NCBI RefSeq assembly: GCF_024679245.1
Contig: NC_090195.1
Location: 6,901,300 to 6,965,299, forward strand
Direction of reading: 5' to 3'
Length of the DNA stretch: 64,000 nt
DNA from: Pseudorasbora parva
Taxonomy: Eukaryota > Chordata > Actinopteri > Cypriniformes > Gobionidae
Shown here: in pieces, positions 49,590 to 62,482 of the stretch
Layout: each line of letters begins with the position of its first letter
How positions within the stretch are numbered: the first letter of the stretch is position 1
Made by a program: the position numbers and the translations under genes
Notes under the pieces: model-generated
Told to the model about the DNA's origin: nothing
The model's database searches: none
What the model saw: the letters and a program-made list of their open reading frames with translations, nothing else

Positions 49590-49627
<38 letters not shown>
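49313..49627 (+). repeat. GGGGAC-type dispersed repeat, copy 3, ending in (TG)n
   Basis: Starts in 'GGGGACAAAATGTCCCCACA', then 'GGTTTAGGGGCAGGGGCAG', 'GGATAGGATGTACAGTTTGT' and (TG)n at 49594-49625. It lies directly behind copy 2 in the same orientation. Confidence 0.75.
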
Positions 49628-49630
<3 letters not shown>

Positions 49631-50494
49631 CGTGCGTTTGAGGTCAAGCCTTTTACTGAATGAATGATTGAATGACTAGATAAATATTTTTTTTTACTAC
49701 ACATCACTTTGAAATGCTTTGAATATTTTATTTTAATACGCATGTGGATGTCATTACTGTGAGCTGCATGTTTTTTCCACTGCCAGAATTTGTACCCAAT
49801 TACTGCGAAGTGCCTCTGCTTCTCTCTCCAATCAGAGCCGCTGATAACAAACATGTCATCACGCTGTCAGAGTGGCAGTTCATATGAGAGAGCAGCCTCT
49901 TTGGCTGTCAGTGTTCAAATGTTTATATATACTCTTTAGTGCATTATTATGAATGTAAAGTCTCTCTTTGTCCGGCATTTTCTGCATTTAGAGATTAAAA
50001 AAAAACAGCTTTTCACATGTCAGCCTGTGGCTTGAAGTGTTTAATAGCTTTAAATAATTTAAAAAGTATTTGAATAATGATGAAATAGTCTTTTAATCTG
50101 AAGTAACTTGTTTTAATGTGGGTGTTTGTGAGGATTACACATTCTCATTATAGGCAGCGGTGAGTTTTTACGTGCGGAGCTGAATGTAAACAAGCTGTAA
50201 TTCGTTCTCATTAAAAGCGTGTGATTATTTCACATTCACCTGTATTTCAAACGGCTGCGGTAACAAGTTTGTGATAAACGAGTCAGGAGTGCACTCGAAC
50301 GACATCAAACAGCTGCGTGATCATGTAAAACATTTGCTGCCATTCTTCTTGCATGCGATTAAGTCGTTGTGTCATGTTTAATGTCTGTTTATCTCAGGTA
50401 CATAACAGAGAGGAAGAGGCGCTTAATGCAATAAACAAATTAGTGGTGGTCAATCGCAGAAAACAGGACCATGTTGGATAAAAAAATAATCAGG
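49628..50494. other. unique sequence, no gene seen
   Basis: Begins with CGTG units trailing the TG tract, then AT-rich sequence without features. Confidence 0.35.
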
Positions 50495-50496
50495 AT

Positions 50497-50531
<35 letters not shown>

Positions 50532-50533
50532 TT
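50495..50533. repeat. (ATTT)n microsatellite
   Basis: About ten ATTT units. Confidence 0.95.
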
Positions 50534-50636
50534 GGTTTTTAATTCATTGACAAACAAAATTTAAATAAATAAATACATTTTTTAGCTTTAGTGATAGTGG
50601 TCAACTTTAGAAAATTGGACAATGTGTGGAAAAGAA

Positions 50637-50639
<3 letters not shown>

Positions 50640-50724
<85 letters not shown>
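50640..50724. repeat. (CT)n microsatellite
   Basis: Pure CT run, followed by degenerate CTCTAC and CTCCAC units to about 50770. Confidence 0.98.
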
Positions 50725-50726
<2 letters not shown>

Positions 50727-50789
50727 CTCTCTCTACCTCTTCAACTCTCCAACTCTCCACCTCTCCACACAGCCCCGGGACGTTCCAAT

Positions 50790-51661
50790 TAGGGGTGTTA
50801 ACCGATGACCGTTTGACCGATGACCGTTTGACCGATGGTTTACCGTATCAACGTTAACTGATCAAAGTTGTCGGTTTAAAAAAAAAAAGATCACTAAATT
50901 AGGCTTAGACAGTGGACTAAACGCTACTACAGTTAGCCATCTCATTCCAAAATAAAATCTTTTTGTGTGAAGTGAACAAATCCCTCACACTCATTTTTTC
51001 ATAACTCGCCTGTTTGTACTTAATAAACCAATAAAAACATTTGGCGCGAGGTCACAGCGTTTGGGTTTGCATGCTCACAAAAAAGTAAACAGGCTAAAAC
51101 ACTCGAGGTTAGAGCCAGGGCAGACGACAGTATGAAGCGTGCATTTCGCTTAAGATGGGCTTACATTTGGAAATATATCACATCTACATTTCAGTGGTAA
51201 CACATAAGGTGTTGATCATCATCTTTCTTTATTATTGTTAGCACTACCTCGAACTAAAGCGGTGTCTCTTGTTTCAAATGAGCTTCTTACGCTAGACAAA
51301 TGCCTTTATTTTCAACGCGATCACCTTGTCCCCAAACCATTTCGAAAAGGCATTTGTTTGTCGATTAAAAACAAGCTCCTCGGCGCCGTGTTTGCGGGAC
51401 TCATGTTACGCGCTGTAGAGGATTTTTAAAAAGTGACGTGAGTCGAAAGGAGGCGGCGGCGCTGGGACAGTGTGTGTGTGCGGGAAGCAGAGCGGCAGAG
51501 AGATCATAGAGAGATGCGACAGAGTTGCGAAATTGCAGGCGAGGCTCGCGGCTGTTATTTCAAATAGCGCAGCATATTTTAAACTAATCGGTTAACCGGT
51601 TTCAACTGGCTAATGAGGCTCGGTGGTCGGTCAAGAAAATGTTTAGTTTTCGCCATCCCTA
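50790..51661. mobile_element. hAT-type non-autonomous element with 8-bp target duplication
   Basis: An 872-bp element flanked by GTTCCAAT at 50782-50789 and 51662-51669. The ends TAGGGGTG and CATCCCTA are short inverted repeats. Just inside the left end GACCGATGACCGTTT is repeated (50804-50840), and 'GGTTAACCGGTTTC' and 'GGTGGTCGGTCAAG' lie inside the right end; these may be transposase-binding repeats. No transposase is encoded. Confidence 0.92.
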
Positions 51662-51669
51662 GTTCCAAT

Positions 51670-52060
51670 ATTCTATTGGAAAAAGAAACATTAAAAAGTA
51701 ATTCACAGGGACACAAATGGGGCACAAATGACACTGTTTCATGAAAACGACCCTCATTTAGTCCTTTCCTGTCAAACTGAATTCATCTTTTTTGTGTCAC
51801 TTTCCCTAGATCTCCCTGTTTGTGGATTTTTCCAGAAATATCATTGCAGTTTGTCAGAAACACAAGCCAGGCAATTACGTCCTGTCATTGACAGCATTTC
51901 TTCAGTGTCCTTTTGATAAGAGTGTTCTCAGGCAATCAGAAGTTCCATCACAACAGATTGCCCCCCTCCATCCCTCCTCCTAAATCAATCCCCCGCTGTC
52001 AGTGACATCAATCCCTCAATGACGGACAGCGTCATTTGCTTCCTTGTCAATTGGTTCTGG
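51670..52060. other. candidate conserved non-coding element
   Basis: 51760-52050 is repeat-free and evenly composed ('GGCAATTACGTCCTGTCATT' near 51870, 'CTGTCAGTGACATCAATCCC' near 51996). No coding signal. Confidence 0.3.
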
Positions 52061-52330
52061 ACTTAGTGTTTGAAAAGTGCAGAGAGCTGTTTAGAAGACA
52101 GAATGAAGCTATAGGACTTCCACAAATTCTGGTGTGATGGTGCTGTAGAAAAAGCAATGGGCCAGTATGAGTGGTGCTTACGTGCAAAACGGTCACAATG
52201 CAAGAATTTTTGGGGGGGGGGGGGGGGGGGGTTGTTGCCAGGTTGTTGCCAGGTTGTTGCTTTACTATACTGCCCAACGTTTCGGGACGCCTATCTTTAC
52301 ATGCACATGAATTTTAATGACATTGTGTTC
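52061..52330. repeat. spacer with (G)20 and three GTTGTTGCCAG units
   Basis: A run of 20 G at 52212-52231 followed by about three tandem 11-bp GTTGTTGCCAG units. No gene seen. Confidence 0.7.
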
Positions 52331-53428
52331 TTAAAGGAACACTCCACCGTTTTTAGAAATGGGGCTTATTCAACTTCTTTCCTACATTTAGATATGTGGG
52401 CAAATGCATTTTTGTCTCAGTGTATGCGTTGTTTTAGTTTGGCAGGGTTGCCGCTAGCTTAGCTCAGCATAATGAATGGAATCCTATGTTGCCAGCTAGC
52501 TTGTAGAGAAATAAAAGGTACAAAAAAATAGAGTTTCAAAAAATAAGTTGGACATTTTATGGAATATTTCTGTGTCAAAAATACTCCTTCCGGTTTCTCA
52601 CAAGTTTCGGACAGTTTTTTTCGAGCATGGGTTTGTGTGATGTCAAAAGCGGTGGAATCTCCCGGAAGGGCGCGTGCGAGACCAGCGCGAGAGATCAAAT
52701 GCACGCGCATAAACGCACTTCGCTCGGCTTTAGGAAGGCGGCTGCTGCACTACAGTCACAGGACTTCACAAAGTCAACAATGTCACTTAATAAGTGTGTT
52801 TTTGATGGAGTGGTCCAAGCGATGAAGGTTTACGGTTGTGCTTTGGAAGCAGGCGGTAAAACTGCTTCAAATATCTGCGTTTTTAACTAACAAAAACACA
52901 TCAGTAAACAACATGATGGTGTATAGTTAATTTATCAATGGAGTATGCGATGTATGGTGTGTGTTTAAATACATTTGTTTAGCTGACCACTATAGGTGTC
53001 TATTTGTTTATTGTAAAACCACCCCAAACACATTAAACTATGGGACGTTCACTCAAAACGCTCTTCTTCATTCAAATGCGCTACTATTCCATATTTTCTC
53101 TACTGTATGTAAACACTCTGACGTGCACTCCGATTGATAGCCAAGGTTTATTTAAGGTAATAATCTGCCTAGGAAATCACCTAGTCTTAATCTGCATCGA
53201 AGAAGTAATTTGGTGGGTGTCTTTCTTTTTCTTTTTTGATCACTTTTACTCGGGACATGCTAGCTGGCAACATAGGATTCCATTCATTATGCTAAGCTAA
53301 GCTAGCGGCGACCCTGCCAAACTAAAACAATGGATACACTGAGACAAAATAGCATTTGCCCACATGTCTAAATGTAAGAAAGAAGTTGAATAAGCCCTAT
53401 TTCTAAAAACAGTGGAGTGTTCCTTTAA
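52331..53428. mobile_element. TTAA-flanked element with roughly 170-bp inverted repeats
   Basis: Starts TTAAAGGAACACTCCACCGT and ends with its near complement (AGTGGAGTGTTCCTTTAA). Inner arm blocks 'TTGCCGCTAGCTTAGCTCAG' and 'CTAAGCTAAGCTAGCGGCGA' also pair. The core (52550-53130) is the reverse complement of the right part of Rep-2 (11000-11740). Frames of 83-101 codons cross the arms and are shadows. Confidence 0.88.
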
Positions 53429-53645
53429 AGGGATAGTTCACCCAAAAATGAAAATTTGATGTTTATCTGCTTACCACCAGGGCATTGAATATGTAGGTGT
53501 GTTTGTTTCTGGAACACAAATAAAGATTTTTTTGAGCTCCATCCGTTGCACTGTGGCAGTCATATAATGCATGTCAATGGGGTGTAATTCCATGAGAGTA
53601 AAGAAAACATCTACAAACAACTTCAAATTAAACCCTAAACTTTAC
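53425..53645 (+). repeat. TTAA-type 'GGGATAGTTCACCC' repeat, 5' fragment
   Basis: TTAAAGGGATAGTTCACCCA shares its TTAA with the end of the previous element, so the two abut exactly. The family's other end is visible at 23083-23150. Truncated here by the next element. Confidence 0.75.
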
Positions 53646-54386
53646 TTAAAGGGGCAGTTGCATGCAAATTCACTTTTTTAACTTTAGTTAGTGTGTAATG
53701 TTGCTGCTTGAGCATAAACAGTCTCTGCAAAGTTACAGCGCTGAAAGTTCAATGCAAACGGAGATATTGTCTTTTAAAGGTCCCGTTCTTCGCGTGTTTT
53801 CGAAGCTTTGATTATGTTTACAGTGTGCAATATAACATGAGTTCATGTTTCGCGTGTAAAAAAAACACAGTATTTTTCACACAATTTACTTATCTGTACA
53901 GCGCTGTTTTCTCTGTCCTAAAAACGCCCTGATGATTTCCTTGTTCTATGAAGTCCCTCCTTCAGAAATACGTAACGAGTTCTGATTGGGCCAGTGATTC
54001 CCGTGTTGTGATTGGACAGCAGCTTAGCGCACTTTGCCCGGAAAAGTCCCGCCTCTTTCCATAACGGGGAGATGCAAGCGCTGAATGCTCGCTCTTCTCC
54101 ACGTGGGAGAGCAACAAGACCACGCCCCCTATTTTGCATGTTCTTGTGAGCGGTGAGTTAGTCAACAAACGGTTCTAGTGACGTCATTCCTGAAGGAAGT
54201 GCAGAGGTGTAGTCCAAACCGGCCGTTCGCTGTAGGCTTTGAAAGGGAACTTCTGGTAAATAAAATATCTCGCTTGGCATTGAACTTTGAGCTTTATCAT
54301 TTTACAGGTATTATTTATGCTCTAACAGCAACATTACACACTAACTAAAGTTTGAAAGATGGAATCGCAAAGAACGGGACCTTTAA
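53646..54386. mobile_element. composite TTAA element
   Basis: Left end TTAAAGGGGCAGTTGCATGC; a second terminus TTAAAGGTCCCGTTCTTCGC lies 128 bp inside (53774); the right end, reversed, is TTAAAGGTCCCGTTCTTTGC (ends 54386). The block 'TTTAGTTAGTGTGTAATGTT' at 53683 has its complement at about 54327-54350, inside the right terminus, so the arms are not in simple mirror order. This suggests one element inserted into, or recombined with, a relative. Confidence 0.7.
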
Positions 54387-55455
54387 AGTTATGACAGTTT
54401 ATTGCCTACAAAAAAGCTTCTTCCTGGGTTGGTGACATCATAAACCCTTGCTAGTCTCCGCAGATGTGACTTCTGCCCGTAATGGTGAGGGGTGAGGGGC
54501 ATTTCCGGCAATCTGTGCTTGGCTCTTCAGTCAATAAATATACATGAAACATACATTTGGCCTTCTAACCAATCTAAGACCATTGCATTTTTTGGAGGGA
54601 TGGGCTTCATACAAGCAGGAAGCAAATGAGCCGTTCAAAGCACTGCGGTGTGGAATAAAGGGAAAATATCAGAAAAGTACGCTGTTTAAAAAAAAAAAGA
54701 ATTATTAAGACATGTTATACTGCGCCCCATAAACACAACAAAGCCTAGAAAAAAACGGAACCACCCTTTTAAGATTTTTCTTCATTTACTATAGCACATA
54801 CGCAAAGCTCATCACCTCTTTGGAGCGTGCTGGTGAACGTGCGCTGAGTATGCTACGTTGATTCGTGCACTACTAATAAACAGCCATGTCGCGCTGATAA
54901 TCTGTCTTTTCAGTGCGTACGGGAGCTTAGCGTTTAAAAGCTCAGAATGCATGTTGCCTATAATTCATTAATAGTCTAATCTCACCACCATATTTGTTAC
55001 GCTGTGTCCGCTCCGCTGCTGGAGAGTGAGCTCTGATTGGTTAACATCTTAAACATGCGCACAAGAACGCTGTAGAATTCTGAATTAAAATATAAATAAA
55101 TAAATAAAACCGCAGCCTTATGAAATCGCATGTGCTCAAATCGTGATTGTTTTACTATTGATTGCACAGACCTAACAGTTACAGCCTCGTGTATCAGCAT
55201 TTTACTGAATTTCAGCCTCAAGCTGATTTTTTAACTAGAATTATCCAATTTACGCATAATGCTATCATAGACGTGACTTCTGCTGGGAATGGTGAGGGCT
55301 TGTGCCGACAATATTGTTCCCGCCACTTTACGAAATAGCTTGCGACAGGGATGTATGTAACACACTGCCATCTTGCTGAGTGGCTGTCAACAGTGAAGGA
55401 AAGCGATAGTGGCAACGTTCTCCGGCGCAGACAGCTCTCCACTTCTATGTTGCAT
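54387..55455. repeat. probable repeat-derived region
   Basis: Two segments about 800 bp apart are similar in direct orientation ('GTGACTTCTGCCCGTAATGG' near 54468 and 'GTGACTTCTGCTGGGAATGG' near 55273). The texture resembles the TTAA elements, but no clear termini were found. No gene seen. Confidence 0.4.
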
Positions 55456-55611
55456 TTTCACGGCCTGCTATTCATTCCACTGGAATCATAAAACAAAATG
55501 AAATGCACTGATACGATTTAGATTTATTAACTCAAATCTAATTGGTGGGAGGATTAGAGCGCCAGTGTCAGGAGCGCACCAGGGTCTCTCTCACCAGAGT
55601 GTTAAAGAGTT
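55456..55611. other. spacer, no gene seen
   Basis: Short stretch between repeats without recognised features. Confidence 0.4.
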
Positions 55612-55870
55612 CAGCAAAAAATGAAAATTCTGTCTTTAATTCCTCACTCTCATGTTGTTTCAAACCGTAAGACTTTCGTCCAACACAAATGAAGGTCTTT
55701 TTGATGAAATCTGGGAGATTTCTGTAAAAGTTCATCAAGAGATCGTTAAACTAATCCATATGAATTGAGTGGTTTAGTCAAATCTTCTGAAGTGACTCAA
55801 ATACTTTGTATGATGAAGATTTCATGATGATCACAGGCTGTGTTTAATGAACACACACAGATGCATTTAC
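55612..55870 (+). repeat. dispersed repeat Rep-3, copy 3
   Basis: 'TGAAATCTGGGAGATTTCTG', 'AAACTAATCCATATGAATTG' and 'TTTGTATGATGAAGATTTCA' follow in family order. No minisatellite is present. Confidence 0.7.
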
Positions 55871-56022
55871 ATGAATATTAAGTTAATAAATAAATTGATT
55901 ATTATTGTGAGTTTTAAATAAATAAATACTCATTTCAAAACTACATACCTTTAGCTCAGTAAATCCAATAAAAAACAGTGAAATATATTAAAATAGGAAT
56001 GACTCAAATTAATATATTTATA

Positions 56023-56695
56023 TTAAAGGTGCACTATGTAGTATTTTTGCAGTAAAATATCTAAAAACCACTAGGCCAGTGTTATATATTTTGTTCAGTT
56101 GAGTTCTTACAATATCCCAAATGTTTCCAACTATTTGTAAATTGTGGAAAAATTACTATTTTAACCAAGGAGCCGAGACGTGTGAAGGAGTCGCCTGTCA
56201 ATTGCATCATATCTGTGTTAACCTCGGTTTCAGTTTTATTTGTCTGAAATGCTTTACTCTCAGCAGTGTGAACATGTCACATCAGCCGCTGAGCGAACGT
56301 CATAACATCATTTTAAACACACTTAAATGTATCTGATATGATAAAAAGAGCTGCGTTACCTCATACTCATGACCGGAATGCGGAAAAAGCGCCTGTGACT
56401 GTCCCGTCATAATAAAAGTCCCGCTGCTTGCGTGTGTTTGTCTAACAATCGCTCCAGCGGCCAGGCTCAGCTCCTCAACACTCGGTCCTGCTCTGCTTCA
56501 TACTACAGTTACGTTAATAACCGCATCAATGAACATGATTTCTGCCCGAGGCCTATCCTGATTCTTCTCCACTGGCTGGGAGGTGAAGACCTCATGTCCC
56601 AAGATTATGAGCTCAAACTTGGCATCATCAAACTACACCTTTGTCTTGAATAGGCGCCCTCTAGTGGATGGAAAAGTTGCATAGTGCACCTTTAA
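56023..56695. mobile_element. TTAA-flanked element, AGGTGCACTATG ends
   Basis: A 673-bp element between TTAA at 56023-56026 and 56692-56695, with termini TTAAAGGTGCACTATGTAG and, reversed, TTAAAGGTGCACTATGCAA. The frames 56121-56336 and 56432-56653 lie inside and are not recognisable proteins. Confidence 0.88.
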
Positions 56696-58299
<1,604 letters not shown>

Positions 58300-58655
58300 C
58301 CGCCATGAAATGAGAGTAGCTTGAGTACAATTGAAAATCCCGCAAAACAGCTGCCGTAAAATGCAGGCCAGCAAGAGATCAGCTGGCAGATGCTGGGCGA
58401 TCTCCTACAAACGCTCCGCACAGGAGATTTATCTGATAAGAGGGGCAATTTAACACATCTTTGCTGATTTGCGAATGTTCTCTCCTCCCTGTCCAGTATC
58501 ATCAATACAGGTGCCAGTGCAGAGGCTCTAAATAACAGGCGGCTGATTTGCCGACCAGAGGAAGCAGAGGAGGCCTCTGTCCTTCTGAAAGATCGAGGTG
58601 GTGTAAAAGCGCTAACCCCATGGCACTGTAATTGGGTCTGGATATCAGTCACAGG
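58300..58655. other. candidate conserved non-coding element
   Basis: Repeat-free, GC-balanced block with 'GAGATTTATCTGATAAGAGG' (palindromic ATCTGAT core, GATA-type sites) near 58425 and 'CTCTAAATAACAGGCGGCTG' near 58527. A 126-codon minus frame (58272-58652) covers it but resembles no protein family I know. Confidence 0.35.
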
Positions 58656-59321
58656 AATGTTCTTAAGGGGACAGGTGGTACAGAGCTTGTATATTTGCTA
58701 TTGTTTATTACAGCACTTGTTCTCTGTCAAAGTGCTTTTTCGGATTCAGTCGCAATTTATCGTCCATGAAACCCCCAAGAGCTGCATACCCACGGGAGAA
58801 TGGTGTTGCTCAAAGGTTTCGAAGCGCAGGAGATCTAAAGGAATTCATAGTTTTCAGTCACGTGACTGTCACAGAGTCCTGGAGGGCAAAACAGCCATAG
58901 AAATGCAGCACAAGTCTGTCAATTTTCTATTTCAGAAACAATAATATGTCAATATAATGCAAGTTTTGGGCACTTGTGATCCATAAACAGCACCTATTTT
59001 CAGTATTTCAATCACTAAAAACAGCGAACGGCATTCTACCGACACCATACAGGCTAAGGAGATGCTTAATCCCTATTGGTGCGACCCACCCTTAAAGTGC
59101 CTTAGACAATGATGTTAAAAGATCAAATTCAGTTTACATCTTTTTGATGATGCATATGTAACAGAGGCCAGCTAGTAGTAGCTGTGCGAATAAACCTCAC
59201 TCCTCTGATCTCAAGAGATGCTCTAGCGACCAAGTCCTGCTTGGAGTGGGCAGGTTCAAACAGGAGGGGTTACACATACTATATACAGGCCAGATGAACC
59301 CAGAAAATGAATGCAACACAT
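58656..59321. other. unique sequence, no gene seen
   Basis: No repeat end or domain recognised. Confidence 0.4.
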
Positions 59322-59645
59322 TCCATTGGGCTGTGATTATGGGGCGTGTTTCAACCGAACCAGGAAAGACATCAATTGGATAGACCTACAACCAATCAGA
59401 GCAACGGAGCGACGCATTACGACAACGTTAGTTGTCAAATGTCAACAGAACTCAACTGCATTGTGTTGCCAAGTCTGCGGTTTCCCCGCGGGTTGTTTTC
59501 CATGTCCGCGGGTTGAAGTGACCTCAATTATGTGATATATAGACCCAGGAATGTGAATTTTAGCAGGCAACCTTGCCAAAATAACACATATTTTACCCAT
59601 AAACGCCTTTTTTTTTTTCTTTAGAGTTCAGCTGGCATCCAGGAT
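59322..59645 (+). mobile_element. TAGCCTG element, truncated copy c
   Basis: Begins inside the family at 'TCCATTGGGCTGTGATTATG' and follows copies a and b to about 59605, then jumps to the last bases 'GCTGGCATCCAGG', so both the left end and a large internal part are missing. Confidence 0.8.
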
Positions 59646-60087
59646 ATCTAAGCGAGAAACCTTGTGTTGCATTTAAACTCTGTGTATATCTGCTTGCCTG
59701 TACAAAGTATGCATTATCAAGGGTTTATATTGGATTTAGTATTTTAATATGCATTATACAGTAGTACTTACTACAAAAAATGACTGGTGGGCAGCAGGGA
59801 AAGCCTTGTTTTGCTCTCCAGGTCGGCATTCCTATAAGGGTGACATCGCGTGATAACTATGAATAGTTTTTCAAAGATGGCTGCCGAGTGAAATGACTTG
59901 CCTTAAAGGGATTTTGCTTATTGTAGAATGTCTAAAGTGGACTATCGGAATAAAGTGTAACCAAAAGGCACCATTAAAATACTATAAAAGTGCTCCAACA
60001 GACATGTGCACTATAAGATTTTTATTATAATTTTTTATTTATTTAATGCATCTATTCAGTTAAAGTGACAGCAGACAAATCTTTAAA
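59646..60087. other. unique sequence, no gene seen
   Basis: AT-rich, no recognised feature. Confidence 0.4.
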
Positions 60088-60420
60088 AAGATTTCTATCT
60101 CAAATAAAAGTTTTTTTTTTTTTTTTACTTTGTATTCATCAAAGAATCCTGGAGGAAAAAAATTATCATGGTTTCCACAAACAAATATTAAGCATCACAA
60201 ATGTTTTCAACACTGATAATAATAAGAAATATTTCTTGAGTGGCAAATCAATATATCAGAATGATTTCTGAAGGATCATGAGACACTGAAGACTGGAGTA
60301 ATGATGCTGAAAATTCAGCTTTGATCACAGGAATAAATTACATGTTACAATATATTAAAATAGGAAAAAGACGTTTAAAAATTATACCGACTTCAAACTT
60401 TTGAAATGTGTAGTTTTGAC
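60088..60420 (-). repeat. dispersed repeat Rep-1, minus-strand copy
   Basis: 'GAATGATTTCTGAAGGATCA', 'ACACTGAAGACTGGAGTAAT' and 'GCTGAAAATTCAGCTTTGAT' are reverse complements of the blocks of the copy at 6440. Confidence 0.8.
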
Positions 60421-60644
60421 TGCAGATTTTGGAATCTGAGCACATCGTTGAAGTCTTTTTTTTAGGAGAAATATATGAGCAGGAGATGTTGACGTTATGG
60501 TGAGTGAAACCCACATGGATGTCTTGAGTCATGATGACCTCGAGGTTGAGATCCTACTGTGTTTAAATCCAAGAGAGATCCAAAGTCTCCAGATGTCAAT
60601 TTATTCTCATTCCTTTGTAGGAAAAACAACTGAGATAGTAAAGA
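60421..60644. other. spacer, no gene seen
   Basis: No recognised feature. Confidence 0.4.
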
Positions 60645-60840
60645 GATAGTTCACCTTAAAATGAAAATGTTGCCATCATTTACTCACCCTGAAGTTGTTC
60701 CAAACCTGTTTGAATTTCTTTCCTCTGCTGAACACAAAAGAAGCTATTTTGAAGAATGTCGGAAACCAAACAGTTGATGGACCCCATTGACTTCCATAGT
60801 ATGGAAAACATTCTTTGTTTGTGTTGAACTGTTGAGGTGA
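60645..60840 (+). repeat. 'GATAGTTCACC' dispersed repeat
   Basis: 'GAGATAGTTCACCTTAAAAT' and 'CCATCATTTACTCACCCTGA' followed by 'CATTGACTTCCATAGTATGG' is a very frequent cyprinid repeat, related at its end to 53425 and 23083-23150. The minus-strand frames over it are translations of the repeat. Confidence 0.7.
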
Positions 60841-61403
60841 GGAGAGTGTGAGAAAAAGACGATTGTACATGTAGTGCAGGTCTGTTCACCAAATTGAGCT
60901 CTGTCCAGCATAAAATAGCTTTTTGCTGTATTCGTGGCATGATCCTGTGGTCACATTGTGGCCTGGGAAATTACAAGAGGGCATATTTCACTATTCCAAT
61001 TTCTGTCTCCATGAATGACTGCACACACGAGAGCGCGAGTGTGTCTGTGAGCGTGTCAGTGCGTGTTTGAATGTGTGAGTCTTCAGCCAGCACCATTCCC
61101 AGAATGCAGGTAACCTTGGCAACTAATCCTATTTACAGAGAATTGGATTCATTATTCAAGCATTTGGTCCCCAAGATAAATAAATCTAATCTTCATTTCT
61201 TAAGTGACATTTGAGAGCTTTAAATTCTAACAGGCGTTTGAAGACGTCGACACAAAATACTTGTGTCGTTTGGTGATCTGATATACAACCTTGATGTGAC
61301 ATGACTTTTTTGTACGTTTTCCAGACTCGATCGTGCTTTCGGCCTGTTTCAATCCGGATTCAAAAGCAGCAGAGTAACTGCAACAGAAGGTTCACACTGC
61401 TCA
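60841..61403. other. unique sequence, no gene seen
   Basis: Around 60950-61200 the sequence is repeat-free apart from a short GAGCGCGAG/TGTGTC stretch. No coding frame. Confidence 0.35.
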
Positions 61404-62376
61404 CGTAAAAATGTTGGGTTAAAAATAACCCAACATGTAACCCCAAATGTGGGTTGGTATTGGGGGTGACCCCTAATAGTCAAAGATTCGATGCGTCGAT
61501 ATGCTGGACCGGATTCGACCACTGATCTCATGGTCGAATCTTCGCAGGTGTTATGAAACGAGGATTATGCCATTTTGGCAATATGGGGGTGCTCAATATT
61601 AGTGTTATAAAGACGTGTCGCGGCGCTGAGCGATCGCCCCTTTAAGGGCACTGAGCTTCGCACCGGACGAGCCGCGCCTTTAAAATTCGAACAAATACAC
61701 CGACGGCGGCATTCGACACCTGTCCGCGGCGATAAATGTATATTTCCCTCAAATCGTGAATGTATATACTGATTTCACCCTGTACTACAAGATACACTCA
61801 TCGTGCTGTGATTCAAAATTGAGCTCGCACATGGCGCGTAATGTTCACGTCTGCCTGGTGTGAGATAGCCTACCTGAGACACGGCGCTGAGCTTCAGTCC
61901 GGTGTGCGACCCCCTATAGGCACAATCGGCTTAAGAACGTGCATATAAACACACTCAAAGTGTTCTTTTCCTCTAGGCAGGTATTTTTTAAGGTTTATTT
62001 ATCAAAATGTTCTTTTATATATTTGTGTGATGTTCTGCGTTTTGATCGCGGCCTTTAAATGTTATGAGAGAACGGTTCATTTACGAATGTGTAGTGTATA
62101 GTTTTGATCACTTTATTAAAAGTGGTGGCTGTGTGTCCTGCCCTTCCCAACCCGTTTATACCATTTTTATTTTTTACAGTCTGTATGGTTTACACACACA
62201 TAGATGATTCGACTATCGGTCGACTATAGAGAGATTTAAAAATTCTGATTCAAATGTGTAAATCCTTAGTCGGGGACACCCCTAGTTGGTATAGCAACTT
62301 CCCAACGTTGGGTTATTTTAACCCAGTGCATTAGGTTAAAAACAGTTGGGTTAAAAGTAACCCAACCGTTGAGTTA
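61404..62376. mobile_element. MITE rich in AACCCAAC motifs, split by a hAT element
   Basis: Left part 61404-61460 ('GTTGGGTTAAAAATAACCCA') and right part 62285-62376 ('AACGTTGGGTTATTTTAACC', 'AACAGTTGGGTTAAAAGTAA') are the palindrome-like sequence of the 48452 family. The ACTCTAAAA termini are lost. Confidence 0.65.
61461..62284. mobile_element. hAT-type element with 8-bp target duplication
   Basis: An 824-bp element flanked by GTTGGTAT (61453-61460 and 62285-62292). The left end TGGGGGTGACCCCTAA has one change from the TAGGGGTG consensus; the right end is GGGGACACCCCTA. Subterminal 'GATTCGATGCGTCG' and 'GATTCGACTATCGGTCGAC' repeats lie at both sides. No transposase frame. Confidence 0.9.
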
Positions 62377-62482
62377 ACTTTTTTTTTAATTATATTTATT
62401 CATGCCATTGTTTTAATAAATAAAATACAAGTTGTTTTATTTGTATAAAACAATACATGTGCTTTAAAATATATGTTTTAGA
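62377..62482. other. AT-rich spacer
   Basis: No recognised feature. Confidence 0.4.
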
